From an uncultured Prevotellaceae bacterium (GTDB taxonomy: Bacteria > Bacteroidota > Bacteroidia > Bacteroidales > Bacteroidaceae): a DNA stretch of 24,742 nt. The notes under the pieces were generated by a model. It did not search any database, was not told where the DNA came from, and was given only the letters and a program-made list of their open reading frames with translations. A program made the position numbers and the translations under genes. Positions 14,130 to 22,477 of the stretch are shown piece by piece. The stretch is from positions 1-24,742 of the forward strand of contig CALGGJ010000038.1 of the NCBI GenBank assembly GCA_937915745.1. Reading direction: 5' to 3'. Each line of letters starts with the position of its first letter. Position 1 is the first letter of the stretch.

Positions 14130-16328
14130 ATGATAAAACGAAACGTGCTCCTCATCGTTGGCTTCTTGGCCTCGCTTTGTCTCACGGCAGAGACATTTCA
14201 AGTAAAAATAGGTCAGGAATACTTTGTTGACTACAGAGCTACGGCACGCTTACAGCTCTCCTCGGCCAGTTGGTATTCAGAAGATCCGAGCATAGCTCGT
14301 GTCATCAACCCTGGTTATGCCACCAACACTATGTGGTGTACGGTAGTGGGTGTGAAAAAGGGAGTTACATTTGTCCACTGCTATTATAGTGGGAGCGACC
14401 GCATTACGGGCAGTGCCATGAGCGGGGAGCAGGAATATCGCATTGAGGTGCTCGATGGCAAACCGGTGAGCATCACGCTCAGCCCCAACCCCCTGGAAGT
14501 TGACCAAGGCTCAACGGCACAGCTCAAAGGACTTATCATGCCTCGCGATGCCGAGTGGTCGTCGGTCACATGGGCTTCGCGCAACACTGCCATTGCCACG
14601 GTGAGCGGACAGGGCGAGTCGGCCACGGTGCGTGGAGTGGGAGTGGGCGAGACCACCATCACCGCCACCTGTGACAACGGAACCGTGGGTACCTGCCGAG
14701 TGATTGTGTATGGCACCAACCCTACGTCGCTCACACTTTCGACCACGGCAACAGAGTTTGAGCCAGAGGCGGTATATGATTTCTCATACACCTTCTACCC
14801 GTCAAACCAGCGCTCACCGATTACGTGGCGAACGTCGGACGCCACTGTGGCCGACCTGGTGATGGTTGGGTACGATGAAGAGTCGATTCGGATTGAGACT
14901 TACAAACCAGGCAAGGCCGTAATAACCGGTACTACGGCCAACGGACTCACGGCATCGCTCACCGTCAATGTCACAAGCCCGCCACTCGAAGTCAGTAGGT
15001 GGGGTACGAGCGATGGCAGGACTACCGACGTGTCGGTCGAGGCCAAGCCATACGTCCATTTCAATCAGCCGGCGTATCCTTCTGCTCATTTTGATGAAAT
15101 CATACTCTACCAAGGAGACTGGCAGACCGATCCTGCTACGGCTAGCAAGGTGTCGGGAAAGGTGAGCTGGACGGACCAGTGGCACTACACTCTACAATTT
15201 GAACCCGACGAGTTGCTTTGGCCACATACAAATTACGTGCTGTATATTCCCGACGGTGCACTCCAGACGGAATATGGCAGACCATTGGAAGGCGGACACC
15301 TTTTCGATTTCAATACAGGACACGGCAAGACGATGACCCTCACTGCATCAGTGCCAGGCGGAGTAATCGACGAACCAACCTACGTAACCCTTACGTGTAG
15401 CGAGCCAGATGCCACATTGTATTACACCACAGACGGAAATGACCCCACAACCCAAGACTCTAAATATAATGAGAGGGGGATATACATAGACAGAACCCTT
15501 ACACTGAAGGTCATTGCAGTGAAAGAAGGATTCGAGATCGAAGACTTAACGTTGCAATACACGGCCGACTTCCATTGGGTGGAGTGGAAGAACTTGTACC
15601 CATCCTTCAGGCCCTACAACACGTCGCACTTAACACCGTTCGCCGTATTGTCCGAAGGCGGATTCGAGCCGACGCAATACTTCAACGACGAAAACCTCTT
15701 CGTGATTACATATCCTGGATACGAGGAAATAGATGGCGAGTTCTTTATCATTGACAACTTGCTGGTGTTTGTGCCTGCCGAGCCGTTCAAGGACGACGAA
15801 AACTATGCAATGTATGTTGAGTCGGGAGTCATGCGAAACGCCAACAAAGGCTTCAACGAATATTTCTACTACTATGTGATCAGGGGTACTGCACCCGAGT
15901 CGGCACCACTACTCGAGGGGGTAAGTACATATCACCATCGCCTGACCGTGAAACCGGGGACACGCACCGTGGTGGTGGCATTCCCAGAGCCATATAATGC
16001 CGACTACGAAAAGTGGCAGTGGACATCGAGCGACACCTCGGTGGCCACGGTCGATAGCCGTGGAGTGGTGACGACACTGAAGGAAGGTACATGTACCATC
16101 ACCATCACAACCGACAACGGCTACAGTGACTCTTGCCGACTGATTGTGGGTACAAGGGCGGTGGAAGACGTGAATGCCGACGGAAAGACCGACACGCAGG
16201 ATGTGTTGCACATATACACGACGATTCAAAACTCTGACTCAACCGACAACTCCAGTGACGTGAATGCCGACGGAAAGACCGACACGCAGGACGTGCTGAA
16301 GGTGTATGAATATATACAGCAGCACTAA
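14130..16328 (+). CDS. Secreted multidomain Ig-like protein with C-terminal dockerin repeats
   Basis: 732 residues. A signal peptide occupies about residues 1-20 (MIKRNVLLIVGFLASLCLTA). Domains in order: a first Ig-like region, a BIG2 domain near 113-192 (VTWASRNTAIATV), a second BIG2-like region near 195-282, a Big_5/SbsA-like domain near 285-395 (VSGKVSWTDQWHYTLQF), a chitobiase C-terminal-type domain near 400-478 (ATLYYTTDGNDPT), another Big_5-like segment, a BIG2 domain near 600-675 (WTSSDTSVATV), and two dockerin-like calcium-binding repeats at 680 and 710 (DVNADGKTDTQDVL). No catalytic domain is recognised, so it is probably a cell-surface scaffold or adhesion protein. The dockerin repeats usually bind a cohesin; none is seen here. 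It has its own promoter and a bidirectional terminator 15 bases after the stop. Confidence 0.85.
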   Translation: MIKRNVLLIVGFLASLCLTAETFQVKIGQEYFVDYRATARLQLSSASWYSEDPSIARVINPGYATNTMWCTVVGVKKGVTFVHCYYSGSDRITGSAMSGEQEYRIEVLDGKPVSITLSPNPLEVDQGSTAQLKGLIMPRDAEWSSVTWASRNTAIATVSGQGESATVRGVGVGETTITATCDNGTVGTCRVIVYGTNPTSLTLSTTATEFEPEAVYDFSYTFYPSNQRSPITWRTSDATVADLVMVGYDEESIRIETYKPGKAVITGTTANGLTASLTVNVTSPPLEVSRWGTSDGRTTDVSVEAKPYVHFNQPAYPSAHFDEIILYQGDWQTDPATASKVSGKVSWTDQWHYTLQFEPDELLWPHTNYVLYIPDGALQTEYGRPLEGGHLFDFNTGHGKTMTLTASVPGGVIDEPTYVTLTCSEPDATLYYTTDGNDPTTQDSKYNERGIYIDRTLTLKVIAVKEGFEIEDLTLQYTADFHWVEWKNLYPSFRPYNTSHLTPFAVLSEGGFEPTQYFNDENLFVITYPGYEEIDGEFFIIDNLLVFVPAEPFKDDENYAMYVESGVMRNANKGFNEYFYYYVIRGTAPESAPLLEGVSTYHHRLTVKPGTRTVVVAFPEPYNADYEKWQWTSSDTSVATVDSRGVVTTLKEGTCTITITTDNGYSDSCRLIVGTRAVEDVNADGKTDTQDVLHIYTTIQNSDSTDNSSDVNADGKTDTQDVLKVYEYIQQH
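16167..16291 (+). repeat. Duplicated dockerin motif, 90-bp offset
   Basis: A 35-base segment at 16167-16201 recurs without change at 16257-16291, exactly 90 bases (30 codons) later. Each copy encodes DVNADGKTDTQD, the calcium-binding half of a dockerin repeat. Nucleotide identity, not only protein identity, suggests a recent duplication or gene conversion. Confidence 0.85.
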
Positions 16329-16343
16329 GCTGGCTGACAATAC

Positions 16344-16379
16344 GGAAACGCTGCACATCGCTCGATGTACAGCGTTTCC
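16344..16379. terminator. Bidirectional hairpin between the dockerin gene and tRNA-Phe
   Basis: GGAAACGCTG-C-ACATCG pairs with CGATGT-A-CAGCGTTTCC: a stem of about 16 pairs with one C.A mismatch and a tiny loop. Flanking U-tracts are short on both strands. It sits 16 bases after the forward stop codon and 4 bases beyond the tRNA 3' end, so it can end both transcripts. Confidence 0.7.
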
Positions 16380-16382
16380 TTA

Positions 16383-16458
16383 TGGTGGTACCTCCAGGAT
16401 TCGAACCGGGGACACACGGATTTTCAGTCCGATGCTCTACCTACTGAGCTAAGGCACC
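16383..16458 (-). tRNA. tRNA-Phe (anticodon GAA)
   Basis: A 76-nt tRNA on the minus strand including an encoded CCA at 16385-16383. The acceptor stem is GGTGCCT with AGGTACC (one G.U), and the D-arm is GCTC AGTAGGTA GAGC. The anticodon loop is CTGAAAA with GAA at positions 34-36, and the T-loop is TTCGAAT. Two arm positions do not pair as read: 27-43 is U.U and 51-63 is C.U. Overall structure and identity elements are otherwise normal, so it is called functional. It has its own promoter upstream. Confidence 0.95.
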
Positions 16459-16475
16459 ATCGCGTTCTGCGGGTG

Positions 16476-16507
16476 CAAAGTTACGACATTCTTTTGAACT
16501 GACCAAA
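16476..16507 (-). promoter_or_regulatory. tRNA-Phe promoter
   Basis: On the minus strand TTTG (16507-16504), a 20-base spacer and TAACTTTG (16483-16476) form a full Bacteroidetes promoter. The start is predicted near 16470, about 12 nt before the mature tRNA 5' end. The -33 element is part of a palindrome, GACCAAACATTTGGTC (16501-16516). Confidence 0.75.
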
Positions 16508-16529
16508 CATTTGGTCGGAAATTTTGCGC

Positions 16530-17303
16530 TTAAGGCACAAATTTGCTTAAAGCAAGGCTGATGCCGTCGTTATCTACATCGGTCGTGACATACTGTGCCG
16601 CAGCCTTTACTTCGTCGCGGGCATTACCCATCGCAATTCCAAGTCCTACATGTTGCAGCATTGAAATATCGTTGCCGCCATCTCCAAAAGCCATCGTCTC
16701 GCTCAGGCTGATGCCGTAGTGTCCGATGATGGCATCAATGCCTCGGGCTTTGTCGTTGCCCTTGCAGATGATGTCAGTAAAAAACGGATGCCACCGCTGT
16801 GTGTCGCAGCCGGAAAGCACGTCGGTCATGAGCCGTGGTTGCTCGCTGTCCTTATAGAATGCGATGATTTGCATCACATCCATGTCGAGACAACTCTCAA
16901 TTGGTGCCAGTCGTGGCGGTTGGAGGTTGAGGAGGTGCATGATGTCTTCAGCCTCGGCCGATGAGCCTGTAACGAATGTGTCGTCGTTTGAAGCGAAAGC
17001 AATGGGAAACGGATGGTCTTGGTAGTAGTCGATAAGCCGGAGGAGGTCGGCACGCCCCACGGGATTATGACGTATTACGACTCCGTCGCTTGTCTGGCAA
17101 TTAGCACCGTTCACGGTCATGATGCCATCATACTCAAGACCGTCAATATTGTTGACAAAGGGCAATGGGCGACCGGTCGCTATGAACACCTTGACACCCG
17201 ATTGGCGTATTCGCCTGATGGCATTGATGGCCGAATGGGGTATCCTGTGGGTGTTGAACGACACAAGCGTACCATCTATATCGAAGAAGGCTGCACGTAT
17301 CAT
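16530..17303 (-). CDS. Cof-like HAD-superfamily phosphatase
   Basis: 257-residue cytoplasmic hydrolase of the HAD IIB (Cof) type, which removes phosphate from small phosphorylated metabolites. All four motifs are present: FFDIDGTL with nucleophile Asp8 and Asp10, IATGR near 42, the conserved Lys of CKGNDKARG near 180, and FGDGGNDISML near 206. The cap domain between them is of the alpha/beta type expected for the class. ATG 17303 is chosen because the family starts directly at MIRAAFFDIDGT; a GTG at 17336 would add 11 residues. It follows thrC by 43 bases with no visible promoter, so it is probably the last gene of the threonine operon. The substrate cannot be told from sequence. Confidence 0.9.
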   Translation of the reverse strand: MIRAAFFDIDGTLVSFNTHRIPHSAINAIRRIRQSGVKVFIATGRPLPFVNNIDGLEYDGIMTVNGANCQTSDGVVIRHNPVGRADLLRLIDYYQDHPFPIAFASNDDTFVTGSSAEAEDIMHLLNLQPPRLAPIESCLDMDVMQIIAFYKDSEQPRLMTDVLSGCDTQRWHPFFTDIICKGNDKARGIDAIIGHYGISLSETMAFGDGGNDISMLQHVGLGIAMGNARDEVKAAAQYVTTDVDNDGISLALSKFVP

Positions 17304-17346
17304 CGGTTTCGATTGCTCAATTGTCTCAGTGTCCACTTTATTTTAG

Positions 17347-18723
17347 TTATTCGCTCAGGAGAAATTGCTTGAACGATTCAAAATCGCGGCTCATCGCCAC
17401 GCTCTGCTTCTTGCCCTTCATGAATGCTTGCAGTTTGTGGGGTATCTCGATGTCGGTGCCGAGTATGTTATCTACTGTCTGCTTGAACTTTGCAGGATGT
17501 GCAGTCTCCAGGAATACACCTGTCTCGTCGTCTTGCAGGCGTTCAGACACTGCTCGGAATCCACATGCACCATGTGGGTCGCACACATATCCCGTTGCCT
17601 TATAGACTTGTTGCATGGTGTCGGCTATCTGCTTGTCGGTGAATGTGGCGCCGCTTATGTCGGCACGTATGGCCTTCCAGTCGTTGTCATATAGTTCGCT
17701 GATGCGTGCAAAGTTGCTTGGGTTGCCTACATCCATTGCGTTGGCAATGGTCTGTATTGATGGTTGTGGAGTGTAAATGCCAGTCTGCAGATATTGGTAG
17801 AACACATCGTTGGCATTGTTGGCGGCGATGAATCGTTTTATAGGCAGGCCCATACGCTTGGCAACCAGTCCGGCGCATATATTGCCGAAGTTGCCCGATG
17901 GCACACAAACCACGAGATTATCGGCCTTGCCACGACGTTTCATCTGTGCGTAGGCGTTGAAGTAGTAAAAAGCCTGGGGCAGTAACCGTGCCACGTTGAT
18001 GCTGTTGGCCGATGTGAGGCGCATGTGGCTGTTGAGTTCGGCATCGGTGAATGCAGACTTTACGAGTGTCTGGCAATCGTCGAACACGCCCTCGACTTCG
18101 ATTGCCGTGATGTTCTGTCCCAATGTAGTGAACTGGCACTCTTGTATCTGGCTGACCTTGCCTTTAGGATACAGCACATATACGTGTATGCCTTCAACTC
18201 CGAGGAAGCCATTGGCAACCGCGCTGCCTGTATCGCCCGATGTGGCAACGAGGACATTGACACTAGGATGACTAGAAAGACTAGTATCCCTAGAAGGACT
18301 AGTATCCCTAGAAGGACTAGTATCACTAGAGAGACTAGTATCACTATTTGATGTCTGGAGTTGATATTGCAGGAGTCGTGCCATGAAACGTGCCCCTACA
18401 TCCTTGAATGCAAGCGTCGGTCCGTGGAAGAGTTCGAGTGAAAATATGTTGTCGGTCACTTCCACTACAGGGCAGTCGAATGTAAGTGTGTCGTAAACGA
18501 TGTCGTTGAGTGCATCGGCATCTACGTCCTCGCCGAAGAATGCCGCAGCAACATTGTATGCGATGTCTCTGAACGACATGTCTTGTATGTTGCAGAACAA
18601 CTCTTGTGGCAGGGTCTTGATATGCTGAGGCATATATAGTCCGCGGTCTTCTGCCAGACCTTTCACTACTGCCTTCCTGAGGTTGGCTATAGGGGCTGTG
18701 CCGTTTGTGCTGTAATAGTTCAT
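17347..18723 (-). CDS. thrC: Threonine synthase with an inserted six-residue repeat tract
   Basis: 458-residue PLP enzyme converting O-phosphohomoserine to threonine. The N-terminal part YYSTNGTAPIANLRKAV is typical. The PLP lysine is Lys107 in GPTLAFKDVGARF, and the phosphate/PLP-binding segment VLVATSGDTGSAVA lies near 157-170. SANSINVARLLPQ, VPSGNFGN and NAMDVGNPSNF follow, and the C-terminal part with FLETAHPAKF matches the E. coli-type enzyme. Between the helix after Lys107 and the VATSGDTG strand there is a Ser/Thr/Asp-rich insert (about 126-155) of five six-residue repeats, where E. coli ThrC has only a short loop. The insert keeps frame and all catalytic segments are intact, so the enzyme is probably active. 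Its ATG overlaps the stop of the apgM-type gene (ATGA). Confidence 0.95.
   Translation of the reverse strand: MNYYSTNGTAPIANLRKAVVKGLAEDRGLYMPQHIKTLPQELFCNIQDMSFRDIAYNVAAAFFGEDVDADALNDIVYDTLTFDCPVVEVTDNIFSLELFHGPTLAFKDVGARFMARLLQYQLQTSNSDTSLSSDTSPSRDTSPSRDTSLSSHPSVNVLVATSGDTGSAVANGFLGVEGIHVYVLYPKGKVSQIQECQFTTLGQNITAIEVEGVFDDCQTLVKSAFTDAELNSHMRLTSANSINVARLLPQAFYYFNAYAQMKRRGKADNLVVCVPSGNFGNICAGLVAKRMGLPIKRFIAANNANDVFYQYLQTGIYTPQPSIQTIANAMDVGNPSNFARISELYDNDWKAIRADISGATFTDKQIADTMQQVYKATGYVCDPHGACGFRAVSERLQDDETGVFLETAHPAKFKQTVDNILGTDIEIPHKLQAFMKGKKQSVAMSRDFESFKQFLLSE
18261..18350 (-). repeat. Five 18-bp in-frame tandem repeats inside thrC, rich in CTAG
   Basis: On the plus strand the units GACTAGTATCCCTAGAAG and variants repeat every 18 bases, from 18261 to 18350. 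Two copies (18279-18296, 18297-18314) are identical; the others differ at a few bases. Encoded units are NSDTSL, SSDTSP, SRDTSP, SRDTSL and SSHPSV. Almost every unit has two CTAG tetranucleotides, a word scarce elsewhere in the window. Confidence 0.9.
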
Positions 18724-19931
18724 ATATTCATCAGTGTATTGATAAATTCGTTATTGCGTAGCAGGCCGTGCATTCCCTCTTTGCACGCCATTTCGTCGAA
18801 TGTCTGTACGCAGTCGGGTTTGATGCCGTTTGCATAGATTAGGAAAGGCACTGGCTCGTTGGTGTGTGTGCGGTGTGCTATGGGTGTTGGGTGGTCGGGC
18901 ATGACGGCAATGGCCACAGGGTCGTTCCAGTCTTTCACCGCCTCGTATATCGGTCCTACCACCCGGCGGTCGAGGTCTTCGATAGTCTGCAGCTTCAGTT
19001 TCAGGTCGCCGTCGTGTCCTGCCTCGTCGCTTGCTTCGACATGCAGATATACGAAGTCGTCGGTGCGCAATGCGTTGATGGCTGCCTCGGCCTTGCCCTC
19101 GTAGTTGGTGTCGTATAGTCCGGTGGCGCCGGGCACGTTGATAACCCTGAGTCCGGCCAGTGTTCCTATTCCGCGTATCAGGTCAACAGCCGTTATAACT
19201 GCTCCGCGTCTTATTTGTTTAAAGGTCTCGGTGAGTGGCACCATGTGTGGCCTGTATCCTCCGGCCCAGGGCCATATGGAGTTGGCAGGGTCTTTGCCTT
19301 CGGCCATGCGTCTTATGTTGAGCGGATGGTCTGCCAGCAGTTGTTGCGAGCGTATGATGAGGTCGTTGAGCAGGTCGGCGGTTGGTTGTGCTTCGGGTGT
19401 CGAGGCTTTCACCAGCAGTGGTTTCCATGGTTGCCCCGGTACATCGTGTGGGGGCGTGCATATCAGGTTTTTGTTTCCACCTTTTATGACGAGCAGGTTG
19501 CGGTATTGCACTCCTGTGTAGAAGTGTATGTGTTCGTTGCCGAGGTGTTCCTGCAGGTGGCGCATGAGTATGTCGGCTTCCTCTGTTTCGAGTCTTCCGC
19601 ACGAGTGGTTTTTTATCGTGTTGCCTTCGATGCAGATGAGGTTGCAGCGTATAGCCATGTCGTCGGGTTGCAGTTCCACTCCCATGCTTGCTGCCTCGAG
19701 TGGTCCTCGGCCCTCATACACTTCGTGTTGGTCGTATCCCAGTATGCTGCTGTTGGCCACTTCGCTGCCGGGGTGGAACCCGTCGGGCACGGTCTTCAGC
19801 ATGCCTGTCTGTCCCATCCGTGCCAGCATGTCCATATATGGTGTCTTGGCGTATTGCAGCAGTGTTTTGCCGCCGAGGCTTTCAACAGGCCAGTCGGCCA
19901 TTCCGTCGCCAAGGATTATGATGTGTTTCAT
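18720..19931 (-). CDS. ApgM-type phosphoglycerate mutase homologue, probable homoserine kinase
   Basis: 403 residues of the alkaline-phosphatase superfamily, ApgM branch. Metal-binding pieces are visible: GDGMADWP at 8-15, NSSILGYD with the nucleophile-region Ser near 60, HVEASDEAGHDGD near 310-322, and PDHPTPIAHRTHTNEPVPF near 350. By sequence alone it reads as a cofactor-independent phosphoglycerate mutase. Its position, coupled between thrA and thrC, where no GHMP-type thrB is present, points to the role proposed for this subgroup: phosphorylating homoserine for ThrC. That assignment rests on gene context and prior family proposals (the 'proposed homoserine kinase' subgroup). It is 28 bases after thrA and overlaps thrC by four bases. 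Confidence 0.85.
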   Translation of the reverse strand: MKHIIILGDGMADWPVESLGGKTLLQYAKTPYMDMLARMGQTGMLKTVPDGFHPGSEVANSSILGYDQHEVYEGRGPLEAASMGVELQPDDMAIRCNLICIEGNTIKNHSCGRLETEEADILMRHLQEHLGNEHIHFYTGVQYRNLLVIKGGNKNLICTPPHDVPGQPWKPLLVKASTPEAQPTADLLNDLIIRSQQLLADHPLNIRRMAEGKDPANSIWPWAGGYRPHMVPLTETFKQIRRGAVITAVDLIRGIGTLAGLRVINVPGATGLYDTNYEGKAEAAINALRTDDFVYLHVEASDEAGHDGDLKLKLQTIEDLDRRVVGPIYEAVKDWNDPVAIAVMPDHPTPIAHRTHTNEPVPFLIYANGIKPDCVQTFDEMACKEGMHGLLRNNEFINTLMNI

Positions 19932-19959
19932 GTCCCTTTTTATGTCGTTGCGATGCTCG

Positions 19960-22389
19960 TCAGATGTTGGCTATGCTCATGATGTCGGCAAACACACCGG
20001 CCGCCGTGACTCCTGCTCCTGCTCCGTATCCTTGTATGAGCATAGGGTATTGGTTGTATCGCTCGGTGGTGAGTAGTATTATGTTGTTTGAGCCTTCGAG
20101 GTTGTAGAACGGATGTGTTGCCCCCACTTCCATGAGCGACACGCAGCAGTGTCCTTCTTCCAGCCGTGCCACAAACCTCCAGTGTTTTCCTTCCTGCTCC
20201 AGGGTCTTGCGTCGTGCCTCGAAGTCGGCATCGAGTTCGGGCAGGTGCGTCCAGAAGTCGGCCAGTGAGCCGTCGAAGAATGCTGGTGGGATGAACAGGT
20301 GTGTCTCAACGTCTTCCTGGTTTATTTTGTATCCGGCTTCGCGCGACAGGATTACGAGTTTGCGTATCACGTCTTTGCCGCTCAGGTCTATCCGTGGGTC
20401 GGGTTCTGAATATCCTTCGTCTTTTGCCAGTCTCACAGTCTGGCTGAATGGTATGTCGGCGCTGAGTTTGTTGAATATATAGTTGAGTGTTCCGCTCAGC
20501 ACGGCTTCTATTTTCAGTATCTTGTCGCCGCTGTTGATAAGGTCGTTTATGGTGTTGATTACGGGCAGTCCGGCACCGACGTTGGTTTCGAACAGGAACT
20601 TCACCCCGCGTTTGCGTGCAGTGTCTTTCAGTTGTGAGTAGTTGTCGTAGTCTGACGATGCTGCAATCTTGTTTGCTGCCACCACCGAAATGCTGTGTTC
20701 GAGCAGGTCGTTGTAGAGTGCTGCCACTTCACGGCTGGCTGTGCAATCCACGAATACCGAGTTGAAAATGTTCATCCCTATTACCTCGTCTCTCAGTCGC
20801 TCTGTGTTGCTTGGGCTGCTTTCTGCCAGTTGGTCTTTGTAGTTTTCGAGGTCTATGCCTTCGCGTCTGAATATTGCTTTCTTGCTGCTGGCTATCCCCA
20901 CGACGTTGAGCAGCAGGTTCCGTTCGCGTTTCAGTTTTTCGCGTTGTGCCGCAATTTGGTTGATGAGGCTGTTGCCCACTGTCCCCACTCCGCAGATGAA
21001 CAGGTTGAGCACTTGGTATTCAGACAGGAAGAAACTGTCGTGAATTACGTTGAGCGACTTCCTGAGCGACTTGCTTTCCACTACAAACGAGATGTTCGTC
21101 TCGCTTGCTCCTTGTGCACATGCTATGACGCTTATTCCGTTGCGTCCCAGTGTTCCGAACAGCTTGCCGGCAATGCCCGGTGTGTGTTTCATGTTTTCGC
21201 CCACTACGGCCACGGTTGCCAGGTTTTTCTCTACGGTCATTGGATACATGGCACCCATTTCTATCTCTTTGGCAAATTCGTCGTTCAGCACCTCACATGC
21301 CAGTTCGGCGTCTTCGTTTCTCACACCTATGGATGTACTGTTTTCCGACGATGCCTGGCTCACCATGAATACGCTGATCTGGTTGTCGGCCAGTGTGGTG
21401 AAGATGCGCCGGTTGACGCCTATCACACCCACCATCGACAGTCCCGCCACGGTGATGAGGCTTGTATCGTTGATTGAGCTGATGCCTTTGATGGCCCGTT
21501 TCTCGTCGTGCGATTCCTGTTCGATGATAGTGCCTGTGGCTTCGGGGTGGAATGTGTTTTTGATGAGTATCGGTATGTTCTTCACACACACGGGGTATAT
21601 CGTTGGCGGATATACCACCTTGGCCCCGAAGTTGCATAGTTCCATGGCTTCTATGTAGCTCAGGCGGTCTATTGTGTATGCTGTGTTTATCACCTTTGGG
21701 TCGGCTGTCATGAATCCGTCAACGTCGGTCCATATCTCGAGCACCCTGGCATTCAGCGCTGCCGCAATGATGCTGGCGGTGTAGTCGCTGCCGCCGCGTC
21801 CCAGGTTGGTGATTTCGCCTGTATGTATGTCGGTCGATATGAATCCACCGGCTACGGCCGCCTTGAACTCTACGCTCATCGCCTCGCGCACATTGCGGGT
21901 GGTCTGTTCGTCGGCCAGCAGGTTCTTGCCTTGTTTCTTTTCGGTCTTGATGATTGTGAGCGAGTCAAACCACTGTGACCCGTCAATCAGTTCGGCGCAT
22001 ATCCGACTCGACATACGCTCGCCATAGCTCACGATGGCGTTCAGTGTCTTTTCCGACAGGTCGCGTATGAGATATACACCCTGGTAAATGCTTTTCAGGT
22101 CTTCCAGCAGGTTGTCTATCTCTTTCAGCAGTGCAATTTTGGTCTTTGCATTGTCTATCACCTTCTCAATCATTTCGTGGTGCCGCAATACCATCTCGTA
22201 ATACGAGTCGAGGTATTTGGCATCGCCTGCCACGGCCAGGCGCGATGTGTTGATGAGTTTGTCGGTTATTCCGCCAAAGGCCGACACCACCACTATCACA
22301 GGCTCTGTCTGTGATTCCACTATCTTTTTTACGTTGAGTATGCTTTCCGGCGAACCTACGGATGTTCCACCAAACTTCAGTACTTTCAT
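19960..22389 (-). CDS. thrA: Bifunctional aspartate kinase / homoserine dehydrogenase
   Basis: 809 residues catalysing the first and third steps of the aspartate-to-threonine pathway. The aspartate kinase domain (about 1-285) opens with KFGGTSVGSPESI and contains GRGGSDYTASIIAAAL. Two ACT regulatory domains lie near 305-450 (VAGLSMVGVIGVNRRIF; VAVVGENMKHTPGIAGKLF), consistent with feedback control by threonine. The dehydrogenase domain (about 460-809) has the NAD(P) motif CGVGTVGNSLI, ETNVGAGLPVI, VLSGTLNYIFN and DEGYSEPDPRIDLSGKD. The ATG at 22389 is chosen because the conserved KFGGTSVG begins at once. A 37-residue upstream extension would run through the promoter, so it is rejected. First gene of the thrA, apgM-type, thrC, HAD operon. 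Confidence 0.97.
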   Translation of the reverse strand: MKVLKFGGTSVGSPESILNVKKIVESQTEPVIVVVSAFGGITDKLINTSRLAVAGDAKYLDSYYEMVLRHHEMIEKVIDNAKTKIALLKEIDNLLEDLKSIYQGVYLIRDLSEKTLNAIVSYGERMSSRICAELIDGSQWFDSLTIIKTEKKQGKNLLADEQTTRNVREAMSVEFKAAVAGGFISTDIHTGEITNLGRGGSDYTASIIAAALNARVLEIWTDVDGFMTADPKVINTAYTIDRLSYIEAMELCNFGAKVVYPPTIYPVCVKNIPILIKNTFHPEATGTIIEQESHDEKRAIKGISSINDTSLITVAGLSMVGVIGVNRRIFTTLADNQISVFMVSQASSENSTSIGVRNEDAELACEVLNDEFAKEIEMGAMYPMTVEKNLATVAVVGENMKHTPGIAGKLFGTLGRNGISVIACAQGASETNISFVVESKSLRKSLNVIHDSFFLSEYQVLNLFICGVGTVGNSLINQIAAQREKLKRERNLLLNVVGIASSKKAIFRREGIDLENYKDQLAESSPSNTERLRDEVIGMNIFNSVFVDCTASREVAALYNDLLEHSISVVAANKIAASSDYDNYSQLKDTARKRGVKFLFETNVGAGLPVINTINDLINSGDKILKIEAVLSGTLNYIFNKLSADIPFSQTVRLAKDEGYSEPDPRIDLSGKDVIRKLVILSREAGYKINQEDVETHLFIPPAFFDGSLADFWTHLPELDADFEARRKTLEQEGKHWRFVARLEEGHCCVSLMEVGATHPFYNLEGSNNIILLTTERYNQYPMLIQGYGAGAGVTAAGVFADIMSIANI

Positions 22390-22457
22390 TTCCAGGGGTT
22401 GTGTTTTATTACGTTCGTAGCAGTATGTGTGAGTGCGCCGACGTGGATGTCGTGCCC

Positions 22458-22470
22458 TTGCACTCTGCAA
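22458..22470. promoter_or_regulatory. Palindrome at the threonine operon start site (possible operator)
   Basis: TTGCACTCTGCAA is a 5-3-5 inverted repeat (TTGCA-N3-TGCAA) lying just downstream of the predicted transcription start near 22472. The position suits a repressor site, but no regulator is known for it and a chance palindrome is possible. Confidence 0.3.
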
Positions 22471-22477
22471 TCGGGTG

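Noticed and set aside
17304..17336. GTG start at 17336 for the HAD phosphatase
   Set aside because: It would add 11 residues not typical for the family; the ATG at 17303 begins directly at MIRAAFFDIDGT.
22390..22472. Threonine attenuator with leader peptide
   Set aside because: No short frame rich in Thr or Ile codons and no terminator/antiterminator pair is visible in the leader.
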